64,000 nt of DNA from Sphingomonas sanguinis NBRC 13937. GTDB taxonomy: Bacteria; Pseudomonadota; Alphaproteobacteria; Sphingomonadales; Sphingomonadaceae. Positions 17,449 to 25,619 of the stretch are shown one piece after another; the first letter of the stretch is position 1, and each line of letters begins with the position of its first letter. The translations under genes were made by a program, and so were the position numbers. The stretch is from the NCBI RefSeq assembly GCF_001591005.1, contig NZ_BCTY01000005.1, positions 62,001 to 126,000 of the forward strand, written 5' to 3'. A model generated the notes under the pieces. It was given only the letters and a program-made list of their open reading frames with translations. It was not told where the DNA came from and made no database searches.

Positions 17449-20400
17449 CTAGGCCGCCCGCGCTACCCGGTCGCGCCCACCGCGCTTGGCACAGTAAAGG
17501 GCTTCGTCGGCGCGCCGGATCATCGTGCCGACGTCCTCGCCCGACTGCCACTGCGCGACGCCCGCACTGATGGTCAGGGCGATCACCTGATCGCCGACCT
17601 GTATCGGACTGGCGGCGACGTCCCGGCGCAAGCGTTCGACGACCGCCATGGCGGTATCGATGCCCGCGCTGGCGAACAGGATCGCGATCTCCTCGCCGCC
17701 ATAGCGCGACAGCGTGTCGTCGGCACGCACATCCCGTTGCAGTCGCGCAGATAACTGCACCAGCACCTCGTCCCCGGCGCTATGTCCGTACTGATCGTTG
17801 ATCCGCTTGAAGTGATCGACGTCGAGCAACGCAAAGACAAAGCCCTCACCGTCGCGCATTGCCCGTTCGCGCGCGGTTTCCAGTGCGGTCATCAGCGTGC
17901 GACGATTGGCGAGGCCGGTCAGAGGATCGGTGCTCGCCAGCCGGTCGAGCTGCGCATTGGCGGTGCGCAGCTCGCTGGTCCGCTTCTCGACCATCGCCTC
18001 CAGAATCCGGGCACGACGGCGGACTACGGTGGTCACCAGCCAGACGAGCCCCGCCAGCCCCAGCAGGAAACCCAGCGCCATCGCCACCCGCGCGGGCCAG
18101 GTCTCGTACCATTGCGGATCGACGACCAGGCGGAAACGCCGCGTGATGACCTGAGGCGCAAGGCCGGGCACCTCGGCCCTCAGGTCCAGCCAATAGCTGC
18201 CCGCAGGAAGGTTGGTATAAGTGGCCGCTGCTGGCGTGCGTGCCGGAACGGTCATCCAGTCCCGGTCGAACCCTTCGAGCCGATAGCCATAGCGGATTTC
18301 CTCCGGCGAATCGAAGTCGGTCAAGGCAAAGCCGACCCGCAACGTCCGGCCGTCCCGTCCCAAATGCAGCGCCAGCGCGGACGAAGCAGAATCGATCGTC
18401 ACCGCCCTACCGTCGATTTCCGCCGCGCTGATGATCAGCGCCCGGGTCCTGACTCGCTCGCGGTGGGTCAACAGCAGATCCGGCTGGAGAATCAACAGGC
18501 CGTCGGGCGAGCCGAACAGCAGCGAGCCATCTGGGGTCTTTCCCGTCGCCCGCTGATTAAAGGCGCTGGTCGTGCCACCATCGCGCTGGCTCATTGTGCG
18601 GACGGTGTGCCCGGACGGATCGATCACCGAAATGCCGCCTGCGCTCGCTACCCATACCCGGCGGCGGCTGTCCATCGTCAGCGACGCGACATTGTCGCCA
18701 GCCAGCCCTTGCGCCTCGGTAATCGCGTCGAAACGCCATCCGTTCGCGACCGCATGGCCGAGACCGACGCCGCCATAGGTGCCGACCCAGATGTCGCGAC
18801 CGGCGAGAACGATCGACCCGGCATAATCCTGCGGCAGGCTGGCGGAATGCCCTGCTCGGCTCGAAAAATTGGTGAAGCGGCCTTTCTGAAGGTCGAACAG
18901 CCCGAGCCCGGACGGCGTGGCGACCAGCGCCGATGTCGGCGATCGGACGACGATATTGATGACTTCGTTGTTGGGCAGGCTGTGCGGATCGGTTGGGTCG
19001 TGCTGGAATCGGCGAACTTGTCCGTCGACCCGGTTGCGGACGAACAGCCCGCGATAGGTGCCGATCAACAGCGCCTGGGGCGTCTGGGCCAGGGAGATGA
19101 CCGGCAGGTCTCCCAGTCCGGGCACATCCAGGGCACGGGTCTTGAGCGTCGTGCGGTCGATCGCCACGACGCCGCGAGCGCCGACCAGGATCGATCCGTC
19201 GTTCGCTTCGATCAGCGCCTTGATGTCCTGCCCGCCATGGAAACCCGGCAGGGCCAGATGGCGCACCACGCCGGTTTGCCGGTCGAGCGCATCGACCGTT
19301 CCCTTGCTGAAACCAAGCCAGATGACACCTTGGCGGTCGACCAGAATCCCGCGAACATTGTCGTCGGACAGCGATTTCCGAGGGTTGGGCATCGCCGCTC
19401 CGATCTGCAGCACCCCGCCACCTGGTCCCCTGCCTCGCGCCGCGCCCAGCTCTGTCGCCGCCCACATGCCGCCCGATCCGTCGAGCGCAAGGTCGCGCAC
19501 CGTATCCCCCGCCAGCGACAGTGCGTTGGCCGCGACATGGCGGATCGGCATGACCGAATAATGGTGCGCCGGATCGATCAGCAGGATGCCCATGCCGTCG
19601 GTCGCCGCCCACATCCGGCCCTGCCGGTCCTCCTGCAGCGAACGTACCGTGCGGTGGCCGACCAGCGGAGAATCACCCGCCAGCGTGCGGAACTGGACGA
19701 AACGAGGCCGTGTTCCGCGATCCGGGCTCACGTAAATCCCGTCCGAGCCCGTTCCGATCCACAGCCGCCCTTGCCTGTCCCGCTGGATGGCCCAGATATC
19801 GTCCTTCGGCGCGGTAGCGCTCAGTGGCACCAAGACGAATCGGTCGGCATGCGGCGCGCGAACCCACAGCCCTTCCTCCGTTCCGGCCCACACAGTGCCA
19901 TCGGCATCGCGAAAAACCGAAAAGACGACTTGGTTTCCGCCCTTGTCGTCGCGGATCGCCTCTGCCGCCATCGGATCGAGCCGGTCGTTGCGGGGATCGT
20001 AATGATGAACACCGCCGTCCGATGCGACATAGGCACCACCGGCCCCATCCGGCGTCAGGTCGAAAATGCGCGTTCCGGTCCGCTGCCCCTTGGCGATCAG
20101 ACGATGAAAGCGGTCGGTGCGGACGTCGTACCGCGCCAGGCCGCCGACATTGGTGCCGATCAACACACTGCCATCGGGCAATGCGAGCAGCGAGCGGACA
20201 TAATTGTCAGGCAGCGAATAGGGATCGGACAGTCGCTGCTTGAAGCTCCGCACCCGTTGCCCGTCATAGCGGGTCAGCCCGCCACGCGTACCGATCCACA
20301 TCGTACCGTCGCGGGCATGCGTGATCGCCGTCGTCGTGACGTGCGGCAAATCCACGGAATCGCTCAGGCGTGTGAACGTCGCCCATTGCCATGCCGCCCA

Positions 20401-20526
20401 AGGATCGCTCCTCTCGGCCCCGGCCCCAGCAGGCAGGATCGACAGAAGGAGCAACAGGGCCGCGGCGCCCAAGGATCGTATATACGTCAAACGATAGTCC
20501 CCGGACCGTATGACATGGCACCCCAT
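17449..20526 (-). CDS. Beta-propeller sensor diguanylate cyclase
   Basis: A 1025-aa transmembrane signalling protein that should make cyclic di-GMP. Signal/anchor segment near residues 17-35, then about 650 residues of two-component-regulator propeller repeats (units such as GTMWIGTRGGLTRYDGQ, GRLWIGTGSDGIYV, GVIWLGFSKGTVDAL), a Y_Y_Y domain (about 700-780), one membrane helix near 805-830, a coiled coil, and a GGDEF domain with active-site RYGGEEIAILFA. The inhibitory RxxD site (RADD) is present at the proper distance, so product feedback is expected. The ATG at 20526 has no clear ribosome-binding site; a TTG twelve codons later follows GGGGAC and is an alternative start. The ligand is unknown. 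Confidence 0.9.
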   Translation of the reverse strand: MGCHVIRSGDYRLTYIRSLGAAALLLLLSILPAGAGAERSDPWAAWQWATFTRLSDSVDLPHVTTTAITHARDGTMWIGTRGGLTRYDGQRVRSFKQRLSDPYSLPDNYVRSLLALPDGSVLIGTNVGGLARYDVRTDRFHRLIAKGQRTGTRIFDLTPDGAGGAYVASDGGVHHYDPRNDRLDPMAAEAIRDDKGGNQVVFSVFRDADGTVWAGTEEGLWVRAPHADRFVLVPLSATAPKDDIWAIQRDRQGRLWIGTGSDGIYVSPDRGTRPRFVQFRTLAGDSPLVGHRTVRSLQEDRQGRMWAATDGMGILLIDPAHHYSVMPIRHVAANALSLAGDTVRDLALDGSGGMWAATELGAARGRGPGGGVLQIGAAMPNPRKSLSDDNVRGILVDRQGVIWLGFSKGTVDALDRQTGVVRHLALPGFHGGQDIKALIEANDGSILVGARGVVAIDRTTLKTRALDVPGLGDLPVISLAQTPQALLIGTYRGLFVRNRVDGQVRRFQHDPTDPHSLPNNEVINIVVRSPTSALVATPSGLGLFDLQKGRFTNFSSRAGHSASLPQDYAGSIVLAGRDIWVGTYGGVGLGHAVANGWRFDAITEAQGLAGDNVASLTMDSRRRVWVASAGGISVIDPSGHTVRTMSQRDGGTTSAFNQRATGKTPDGSLLFGSPDGLLILQPDLLLTHRERVRTRALIISAAEIDGRAVTIDSASSALALHLGRDGRTLRVGFALTDFDSPEEIRYGYRLEGFDRDWMTVPARTPAAATYTNLPAGSYWLDLRAEVPGLAPQVITRRFRLVVDPQWYETWPARVAMALGFLLGLAGLVWLVTTVVRRRARILEAMVEKRTSELRTANAQLDRLASTDPLTGLANRRTLMTALETARERAMRDGEGFVFALLDVDHFKRINDQYGHSAGDEVLVQLSARLQRDVRADDTLSRYGGEEIAILFASAGIDTAMAVVERLRRDVAASPIQVGDQVIALTISAGVAQWQSGEDVGTMIRRADEALYCAKRGGRDRVARAA

Positions 20527-20590
20527 AAAAGTGGGTTAACCTGATGAACCGGGTCGGGTCTATTCATCAAGGGGTTGACGCGCCATCATT

Positions 20591-20605
20591 GTTCCTGTTT
20601 CGTTT
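20591..20605 (+). promoter_or_regulatory. Candidate LexA (SOS) box upstream of dinB
   Basis: GTTC-N7-GTTT, one base off the alphaproteobacterial LexA consensus GTTC-N7-GTTC, 36 bp before the dinB start. A TTGACG hexamer at 20575-20580 could be the -35 element, which would put the box inside the promoter spacer where a repressor would block initiation. Confidence 0.55.
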
Positions 20606-20610
20606 CAGCT

Positions 20611-20629
20611 GGCCCGCACGCAGCGGGCC
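20611..20629 (+). other. Short hairpin in the dinB leader
   Basis: Inverted repeat GGCCCGC-ACGCA-GCGGGCC with a perfect 7-bp stem ending 11 bases before the dinB ATG. No clear ribosome-binding site lies outside it, so it may influence translation. No T tract follows, so it is not a terminator. Confidence 0.4.
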
Positions 20630-20640
20630 GTGTGATCGCC

Positions 20641-21771
20641 ATGAGCTCTGCGGTGCCGAATTCTTCTTTGTCGACGACAGACGCACTGGCGACCCATGAC
20701 GGCCGTAAGATCATCCATGTCGACATGGACGCCTTCTATGCATCGGTCGAGCAGCGCGACGATCCCAGCTTGCGCGGAAGACCCCTGGCGGTGGGTGGGT
20801 CGCGCAAGCGCGGCGTGGTGGCGGCCGCCAGTTACGAGGCGCGCGCTTTCGGGGTGCGGTCCGCCATGCCATCGGTCACGGCCGCGCGCCGTTGTCCCGA
20901 ACTCGTCTTCGTGCCGCCCCGCTTCGACGTGTATCGCGAAGTATCAGGACAAATCCGCGCCATCTTCGCCCGCTATACCGCGTTGATCGAGCCTTTGTCG
21001 CTCGACGAAGCCTATCTCGACGTGACCGAGGACCGCGCCGGGCTGGAATCGGCGACGGCCGTTGCCGCGGCTATCCGGGCGGCCATCAAGGCGGAGACCG
21101 GGCTGACCGCCTCGGCCGGGGTCAGCTACAACAAGTTCATCGCCAAGCTGGCCTCGGACCAGAACAAGCCCGACGGGATGTGCGTGATCCCGCCCGCCCT
21201 TGGCGCGGCCTTCGTCGCCAGCCTGCCGGTCAAGCGCTTCCACGGGGTGGGGCCGGTGACCGCGCGCAAGATGGAGGCGCTGGGTATCCTGACAGGTCAG
21301 GACCTGTGCGATCGTCCGCTGGAGTTCCTGCAACGTCATTTCGGCAGCTATGCCGATTATCTCTACGGCGCGGCGCGCGGCGTCGATCATCGGCCGGTCC
21401 GGGCCCAGCGCATCGCCAAGTCGGTCGGGGCCGAGCGCACCTTCGAGGACGATCTGTCCGATCGCCACGCGCTGCGGACCGCGCTGGAGCGGGTGGTGGA
21501 CGCTGCCTGGACCCGGATCGAACGAAGCGGCGTCGCGGGCCGGACCGTGACGCTGAAGCTGCGGCACAGCGATTTTCGGACCATTACGCGTGCCCGCTCG
21601 ACCAGCCATCCGCTCGCAGAGCGTGCCCAGTTCCTGGCGATCGGACTGGAGCTTCTCGACCAGCAGCTGCCGGTTTCGGGGGGCGTCCGGCTGCTCGGCC
21701 TTACGCTGTCGGGTCTGATCGACCGCGAGGATGGGGAACAGGGTCCCGATCAAGCGGAGCTACCGCTCTGA
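20641..21771 (+). CDS. dinB: DNA polymerase IV, Y family
   Basis: A translesion DNA polymerase, normally SOS induced. The 376-aa chain has the catalytic palm motifs [14 protein letters not shown] and [10 protein letters not shown] (acidic triad), the [13 protein letters not shown] finger segment, the thumb [22 protein letters not shown]-like block ([12 protein letters not shown] here), [14 protein letters not shown] helix-hairpin-helix, and a little-finger domain with [10 protein letters not shown]. The end QAELPL resembles a beta-clamp-binding tail. ATG 20641 gives the family-typical short leader; the open frame extends to a TTG at 20575, which is part of the candidate promoter instead. A LexA-like box lies upstream. 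It is convergent with the next kinase gene (3-bp gap). Confidence 0.95.
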   Translation: [376 protein letters not shown]

Positions 21772-21774
21772 CGA

Positions 21775-23607
21775 TTAGGCGGCCAGTTCGCCGATCGGAA
21801 CGCCCGGTTCGGGGTCGACATCGAGCGTCAGGATCGCGACTGCACCGCTCCCCTTCCCAGCGCTGCGCAGCTCCAACGCGCCCCCCATCGCCGCCATGGA
21901 ATTGGCGCACCAGTGCAAGCCCAGGCCACCCGATTTTTCCGTCCGCGTCGAGAAACCCGGCTGGAACAGCCGCGTCGCCTGGGATGGCTCGAAACCTTCG
22001 CCGTCATCGATGATCCGCACCGAAACCCGGCCGTCTTTGGGCGGCATGATCTCGACGGCGATGGCGCCATGGTCGCGCCCAGTGGCGACGATCGCCTCGA
22101 CCGCGTTGGAAAACAGATTGCCGATCACCTGGCTCAGGATCACGCGATTGGCCAGGACAGGCGCTGGTCGAACGGGGAAGTCGACCTCGATCGATACCGA
22201 CCGGGCATAGCGCGCAATCGTTGCGTTGCGCGCCACGATATCGCTCACATCACAGCGTTCGCGCGGTGGCCGCTCATGCGCGCGGGCCTGTTGCGCGCCG
22301 ATGATCTCTAGCGTCTGTCGCATGGCATCGCGTCCGACCTCCAGCTGCATGCGAACCGCATCCCGGGCCACCGTCTCCGCATCCAGCGCGGTGGCGACGA
22401 AGGTCACGAGCTTGGCGCGCCGGGTCGGGTCGATGTCGTCGCGCCGCAATTCGGCCAGAGCCCGATCGATCAACTCGCGGTCCGGTAGGGTCCTCGCACC
22501 CATGCCATGGCTCAGGATGGTCGCAAGCGGCGCCAAGGCGTTGCGAACGTTGTGCAACACCCCCACGGCGCTTTCCGACCGGCCCAGCGCAAAGCTCTGA
22601 ATTTCATTCTGTTCGCGCAAATCCTTCAACTGGTTGAGCATCGCGTTGAAGCTGCGCCCGAGCGACCCGAACTCATCGTCGCGGCTCCGGTTGTCCTCGA
22701 AGGGAAGGAGCGCGCCGGAGGCCTGCACCCGCTGCATATGCCGTTCGACCCGGTCGAGCGGTGCCAGCACGAATGCCGCAAGCGCCCGTCGGAGCATCAG
22801 GAGCAGGAAGACGAGCAACAAGATCGATCCCGCCACCGCCAGCAGCAACACGCGTCGTCCCAGCAACACGACTTCGCGCGAGACGCGGAAGGCCGCCGTC
22901 GCGACCGGCTTTCCATCGGCGCCGCGCACCGGCACCGCGATATCGACGATGCGCGAACTTGCCGAAACCGCGTCGGCCTGCCCCAGCGGCGGGCGGACGA
23001 TCCGCGCGGTCTTGCCCAACAGCGCCGACAAATGACCCGCCGTCAGATGGCGGGCGACCGCCACATAGCCGGACGGATGCCCCGCCCCAGTCGCCGTTCG
23101 AGCCAGGCCGACCGCCATCAAACCTTGATCGGTCGGCAGATAGAATTTGGTCGAGAGCGCCCCACCGATCAGACGATCGGGATCAAGGCGGCTCAGCGCT
23201 CGCGATAGCGCGGCCGTGCGCGACGCAGCGCCCGGTCCCCCCTCTCCTGCGCGCAGGCTAACGTCCCAGGCAGCGTGGTCGGCCGTGCGATAGGCGACGG
23301 CATCGACGGCATGGGCGGCGAACAGGCTGCGGGCCAGCTCGGCGGGGACTTGCGGAGTGCTCGCATGTTCACGCGCCAACTCCTCGGTACCGCTCGCAAA
23401 TTCGTTCAAGGCCACGCGCGCGCGGTGGCGATAGCCGTCGGTCGCCCGCTTCTCCAGCTCGGCAAAGCTGGGCGAAATGACGAGGCCGAGCAGCGCGGCC
23501 AGCGCGATCGCACCCGCAATGCCCGCCACCGTCAGGACCGACACCATGGTATCGCGCAACGAGCGCGGGCGAAGCCGCGCGCCGATCCATTTCCGCAAGC
23601 GCTTCAC
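21775..23607 (-). CDS. Transmembrane sensor histidine kinase with HAMP domain
   Basis: A 610-aa kinase: membrane helix near 22-46, periplasmic sensor of about 210 residues (CHASE4-like in size and position), second helix near 258-278, HAMP domain, a short coiled coil, a dimerisation helix with the phospho-acceptor in GVLHNVRNALAPL (His352), and HATPase_c with NLFSNAVEAI, IDDGEGFEP and SGGLGLHWCANSM. The LHNxxN-type H box and GLGLHW variant mark a distinct HK family that often pairs with c-di-GMP proteins. The REC-GGDEF-EAL gene lies only 5 bp upstream in the same direction, so that protein is the probable phosphotransfer partner. Confidence 0.9.
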   Translation of the reverse strand: MKRLRKWIGARLRPRSLRDTMVSVLTVAGIAGAIALAALLGLVISPSFAELEKRATDGYRHRARVALNEFASGTEELAREHASTPQVPAELARSLFAAHAVDAVAYRTADHAAWDVSLRAGEGGPGAASRTAALSRALSRLDPDRLIGGALSTKFYLPTDQGLMAVGLARTATGAGHPSGYVAVARHLTAGHLSALLGKTARIVRPPLGQADAVSASSRIVDIAVPVRGADGKPVATAAFRVSREVVLLGRRVLLLAVAGSILLLVFLLLMLRRALAAFVLAPLDRVERHMQRVQASGALLPFEDNRSRDDEFGSLGRSFNAMLNQLKDLREQNEIQSFALGRSESAVGVLHNVRNALAPLATILSHGMGARTLPDRELIDRALAELRRDDIDPTRRAKLVTFVATALDAETVARDAVRMQLEVGRDAMRQTLEIIGAQQARAHERPPRERCDVSDIVARNATIARYARSVSIEVDFPVRPAPVLANRVILSQVIGNLFSNAVEAIVATGRDHGAIAVEIMPPKDGRVSVRIIDDGEGFEPSQATRLFQPGFSTRTEKSGGLGLHWCANSMAAMGGALELRSAGKGSGAVAILTLDVDPEPGVPIGELAA

Positions 23608-23612
23608 AGCGA

Positions 23613-25526
23613 TCAGCGCCGGGCACCTGCCGCGATGGGAAGTTCGGAGACGTTGCTGCCCGGCAGCGGCAAGTTACGCCGCGCCGCCAGCGCCCGGGCT
23701 TCCATCGCGGGCACCGGGCGCGAGAAGAGATAGCCCTGCAGATGGCTGGCCCCTGCAACACGAAGCGCCTGGGCCTGCGCCTCGGTTTCGACCCCCTCGG
23801 CGATCACGCCCAAGCCGAGTGCCCGACCGAGATGAATGATCGAGTGGACGATCGCGGCGGATTCCCGTTCACGCCCCATCCCGTCGATGAAGCTGCGATC
23901 GATCTTCAGGCAATCGAGCGCGAACTTGCGGATATTATAGAGGCTGGAATACCCCGTGCCGAAATCGTCCAGCGCTATGCGGAAGCCCAGGCGGCGCAAT
24001 TCACACAGTGTATGCGAGGCGCGCTCGGCATCGTCGAAGATCGCGGTTTCGGTAATCTCGATCTGTACGCGGCCCGGCTCCACGCCCGCGCGACGAACGC
24101 TGTCCATGACATGGGCGACGAAGTGGGACCGGCGGAACTGCACCGGGCTGAAATTCACCGAGACATATTGGCCGGGCCAGTGCTGTAACTCGGCCAGCGC
24201 ATGGTCGAGCACCCAGTCACCCAGTTCGTGGATCAGATGGCTTTCCTCAGCGATCGGAATGAAGATCGCCGGGCTGACCGCCCCGTGTTCCTTCGTGGTC
24301 CAGCGGACCAGCGCTTCGAACCCGGCGATGTCGAGGCTGCCGCGTGCCACGATCGGCTGGAAGGTCAGGCTGATTTCGTTCCGGGCGATCGCATTGGTCA
24401 GCCCCGCTTCGATCCCGCGGCGCACGCGAATGCTTTCATCCATCCGCTCGTCAAAGACGCGGACGACCCCGCGACCGGCCCGTTTCGCATCGTTCAGCGC
24501 CAAGTCGGCCTGGCGGACCAGATCGGTCGGGTCATGTTCCGTACCCTTGCCGCTCATCACCAGTCCGCAGGACGCGCCACACCGAACCGCATGACCCAAT
24601 ATGGTGAAGCTGGTGGCGCAGGCCGCCACGATCCGCTCGCAGGCGACGACGGCCTCGGCCTCGCCGCTCGCGTCGAAGAACAAGCCGAACTCATCGCCGC
24701 CCAACCGTGCGACCAACGCGTTGTCGGGCGCGGCATGCTGGATCGTCGTACAGACCTCGCGGATCAATTCGTCGCCCGCCAGATGGCCGAGCGTGTCGTT
24801 GACCAGCTTGAACCGGTCGAGATCGATCATGCCGATCGCGAACGGCCCCGGTCGCCGCCCGCGCTCCTGAATTCCACGAAGGAAGGCGACGCGATTGGGC
24901 GCATCCGTCAGGGCGTCGTGCATGGCGATGTGCATCGCCCGGTTCTCGTTCGCGGCCAGCTCCGCGGTTTTTTCCTCGAGTGTGACGACCTGCGCCGCCA
25001 GCGTCGCGCGTGCCGCCGCCAGTTCGCGATCATTGTCCCAGCGGCGGCAGAGCGCGAGCGCCATCTGGGAGATCTCGGCGACCTCGAACGGCTTGGCGAT
25101 GTAGAAGATCTTGTCCGGCGGCCCGGCAACCTTGCCGATATCGGTCGGCGAGAAATCGGAATAGCCCGTGACAATCACCAGATGGACGTCGGGATCGAGC
25201 GCACGGATACGTCGCGCCGTTTCGCGCCCGTCGATACCCGGCGGCATGCGGATGTCGATGAAAGCGACCGCGAAGGGGTTGCCCTCGGCCAGCGCCTGCT
25301 CGACCGCCGCAACCGCATCCACACCCTGATAACAATGGTGCGGCCGGAACGGGCGCTGAGTCGTGTCGCCGGGGTCGGACGTCACCGGATCGACGGCACC
25401 GAACAGTTCGGCGGCCATCGCATCCAGCGTATCGCGGCGGGTCGGCTGGCCGTCCGAATGACCAGAAAAACAATATGCGTAGCTGTCGTGTACCGCCGGC
25501 TCGTCGTCAACGATCAGAATACGCAT
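23613..25526 (-). CDS. Response regulator with GGDEF and EAL domains
   Basis: A 637-aa cytoplasmic regulator of cyclic di-GMP. REC domain first (LIVDDEP, acceptor in AFIDIRMPPG, Lys in IAKPFE), with an unusual ~40-residue insertion after the first helix (about residues 22-65). A coiled coil leads to GGDEF with RLGGDEFGLFF; the RxxD inhibitory site is replaced by PDNA. The EAL domain has FEALVRW, VSVNFSPVQF, IEITETAIFDD, ALDDFGTGYSSL, LKIDRSFI and IAEGVET, all residues needed for hydrolysis, so phosphodiesterase activity is likely. It is the first gene of a two-gene operon with the kinase and is probably switched by it. Confidence 0.93.
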   Translation of the reverse strand: MRILIVDDEPAVHDSYAYCFSGHSDGQPTRRDTLDAMAAELFGAVDPVTSDPGDTTQRPFRPHHCYQGVDAVAAVEQALAEGNPFAVAFIDIRMPPGIDGRETARRIRALDPDVHLVIVTGYSDFSPTDIGKVAGPPDKIFYIAKPFEVAEISQMALALCRRWDNDRELAAARATLAAQVVTLEEKTAELAANENRAMHIAMHDALTDAPNRVAFLRGIQERGRRPGPFAIGMIDLDRFKLVNDTLGHLAGDELIREVCTTIQHAAPDNALVARLGGDEFGLFFDASGEAEAVVACERIVAACATSFTILGHAVRCGASCGLVMSGKGTEHDPTDLVRQADLALNDAKRAGRGVVRVFDERMDESIRVRRGIEAGLTNAIARNEISLTFQPIVARGSLDIAGFEALVRWTTKEHGAVSPAIFIPIAEESHLIHELGDWVLDHALAELQHWPGQYVSVNFSPVQFRRSHFVAHVMDSVRRAGVEPGRVQIEITETAIFDDAERASHTLCELRRLGFRIALDDFGTGYSSLYNIRKFALDCLKIDRSFIDGMGRERESAAIVHSIIHLGRALGLGVIAEGVETEAQAQALRVAGASHLQGYLFSRPVPAMEARALAARRNLPLPGSNVSELPIAAGARR

Positions 25527-25619
25527 CCGGTCACCATCATTCCATCGTCAAGCAATTGGTGGAGCGATGGTAACCGGAGACGCTTAATGTGACGTAAATG
25601 GTCAGAGTTCGGACCGCGA

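Noticed and set aside
25527..25619. CCATCG...CGATGG inverted repeat as terminator of glmU-glmS
   Set aside because: Loop of about 17 bases, 6-bp stem and no T tract; too weak to call.
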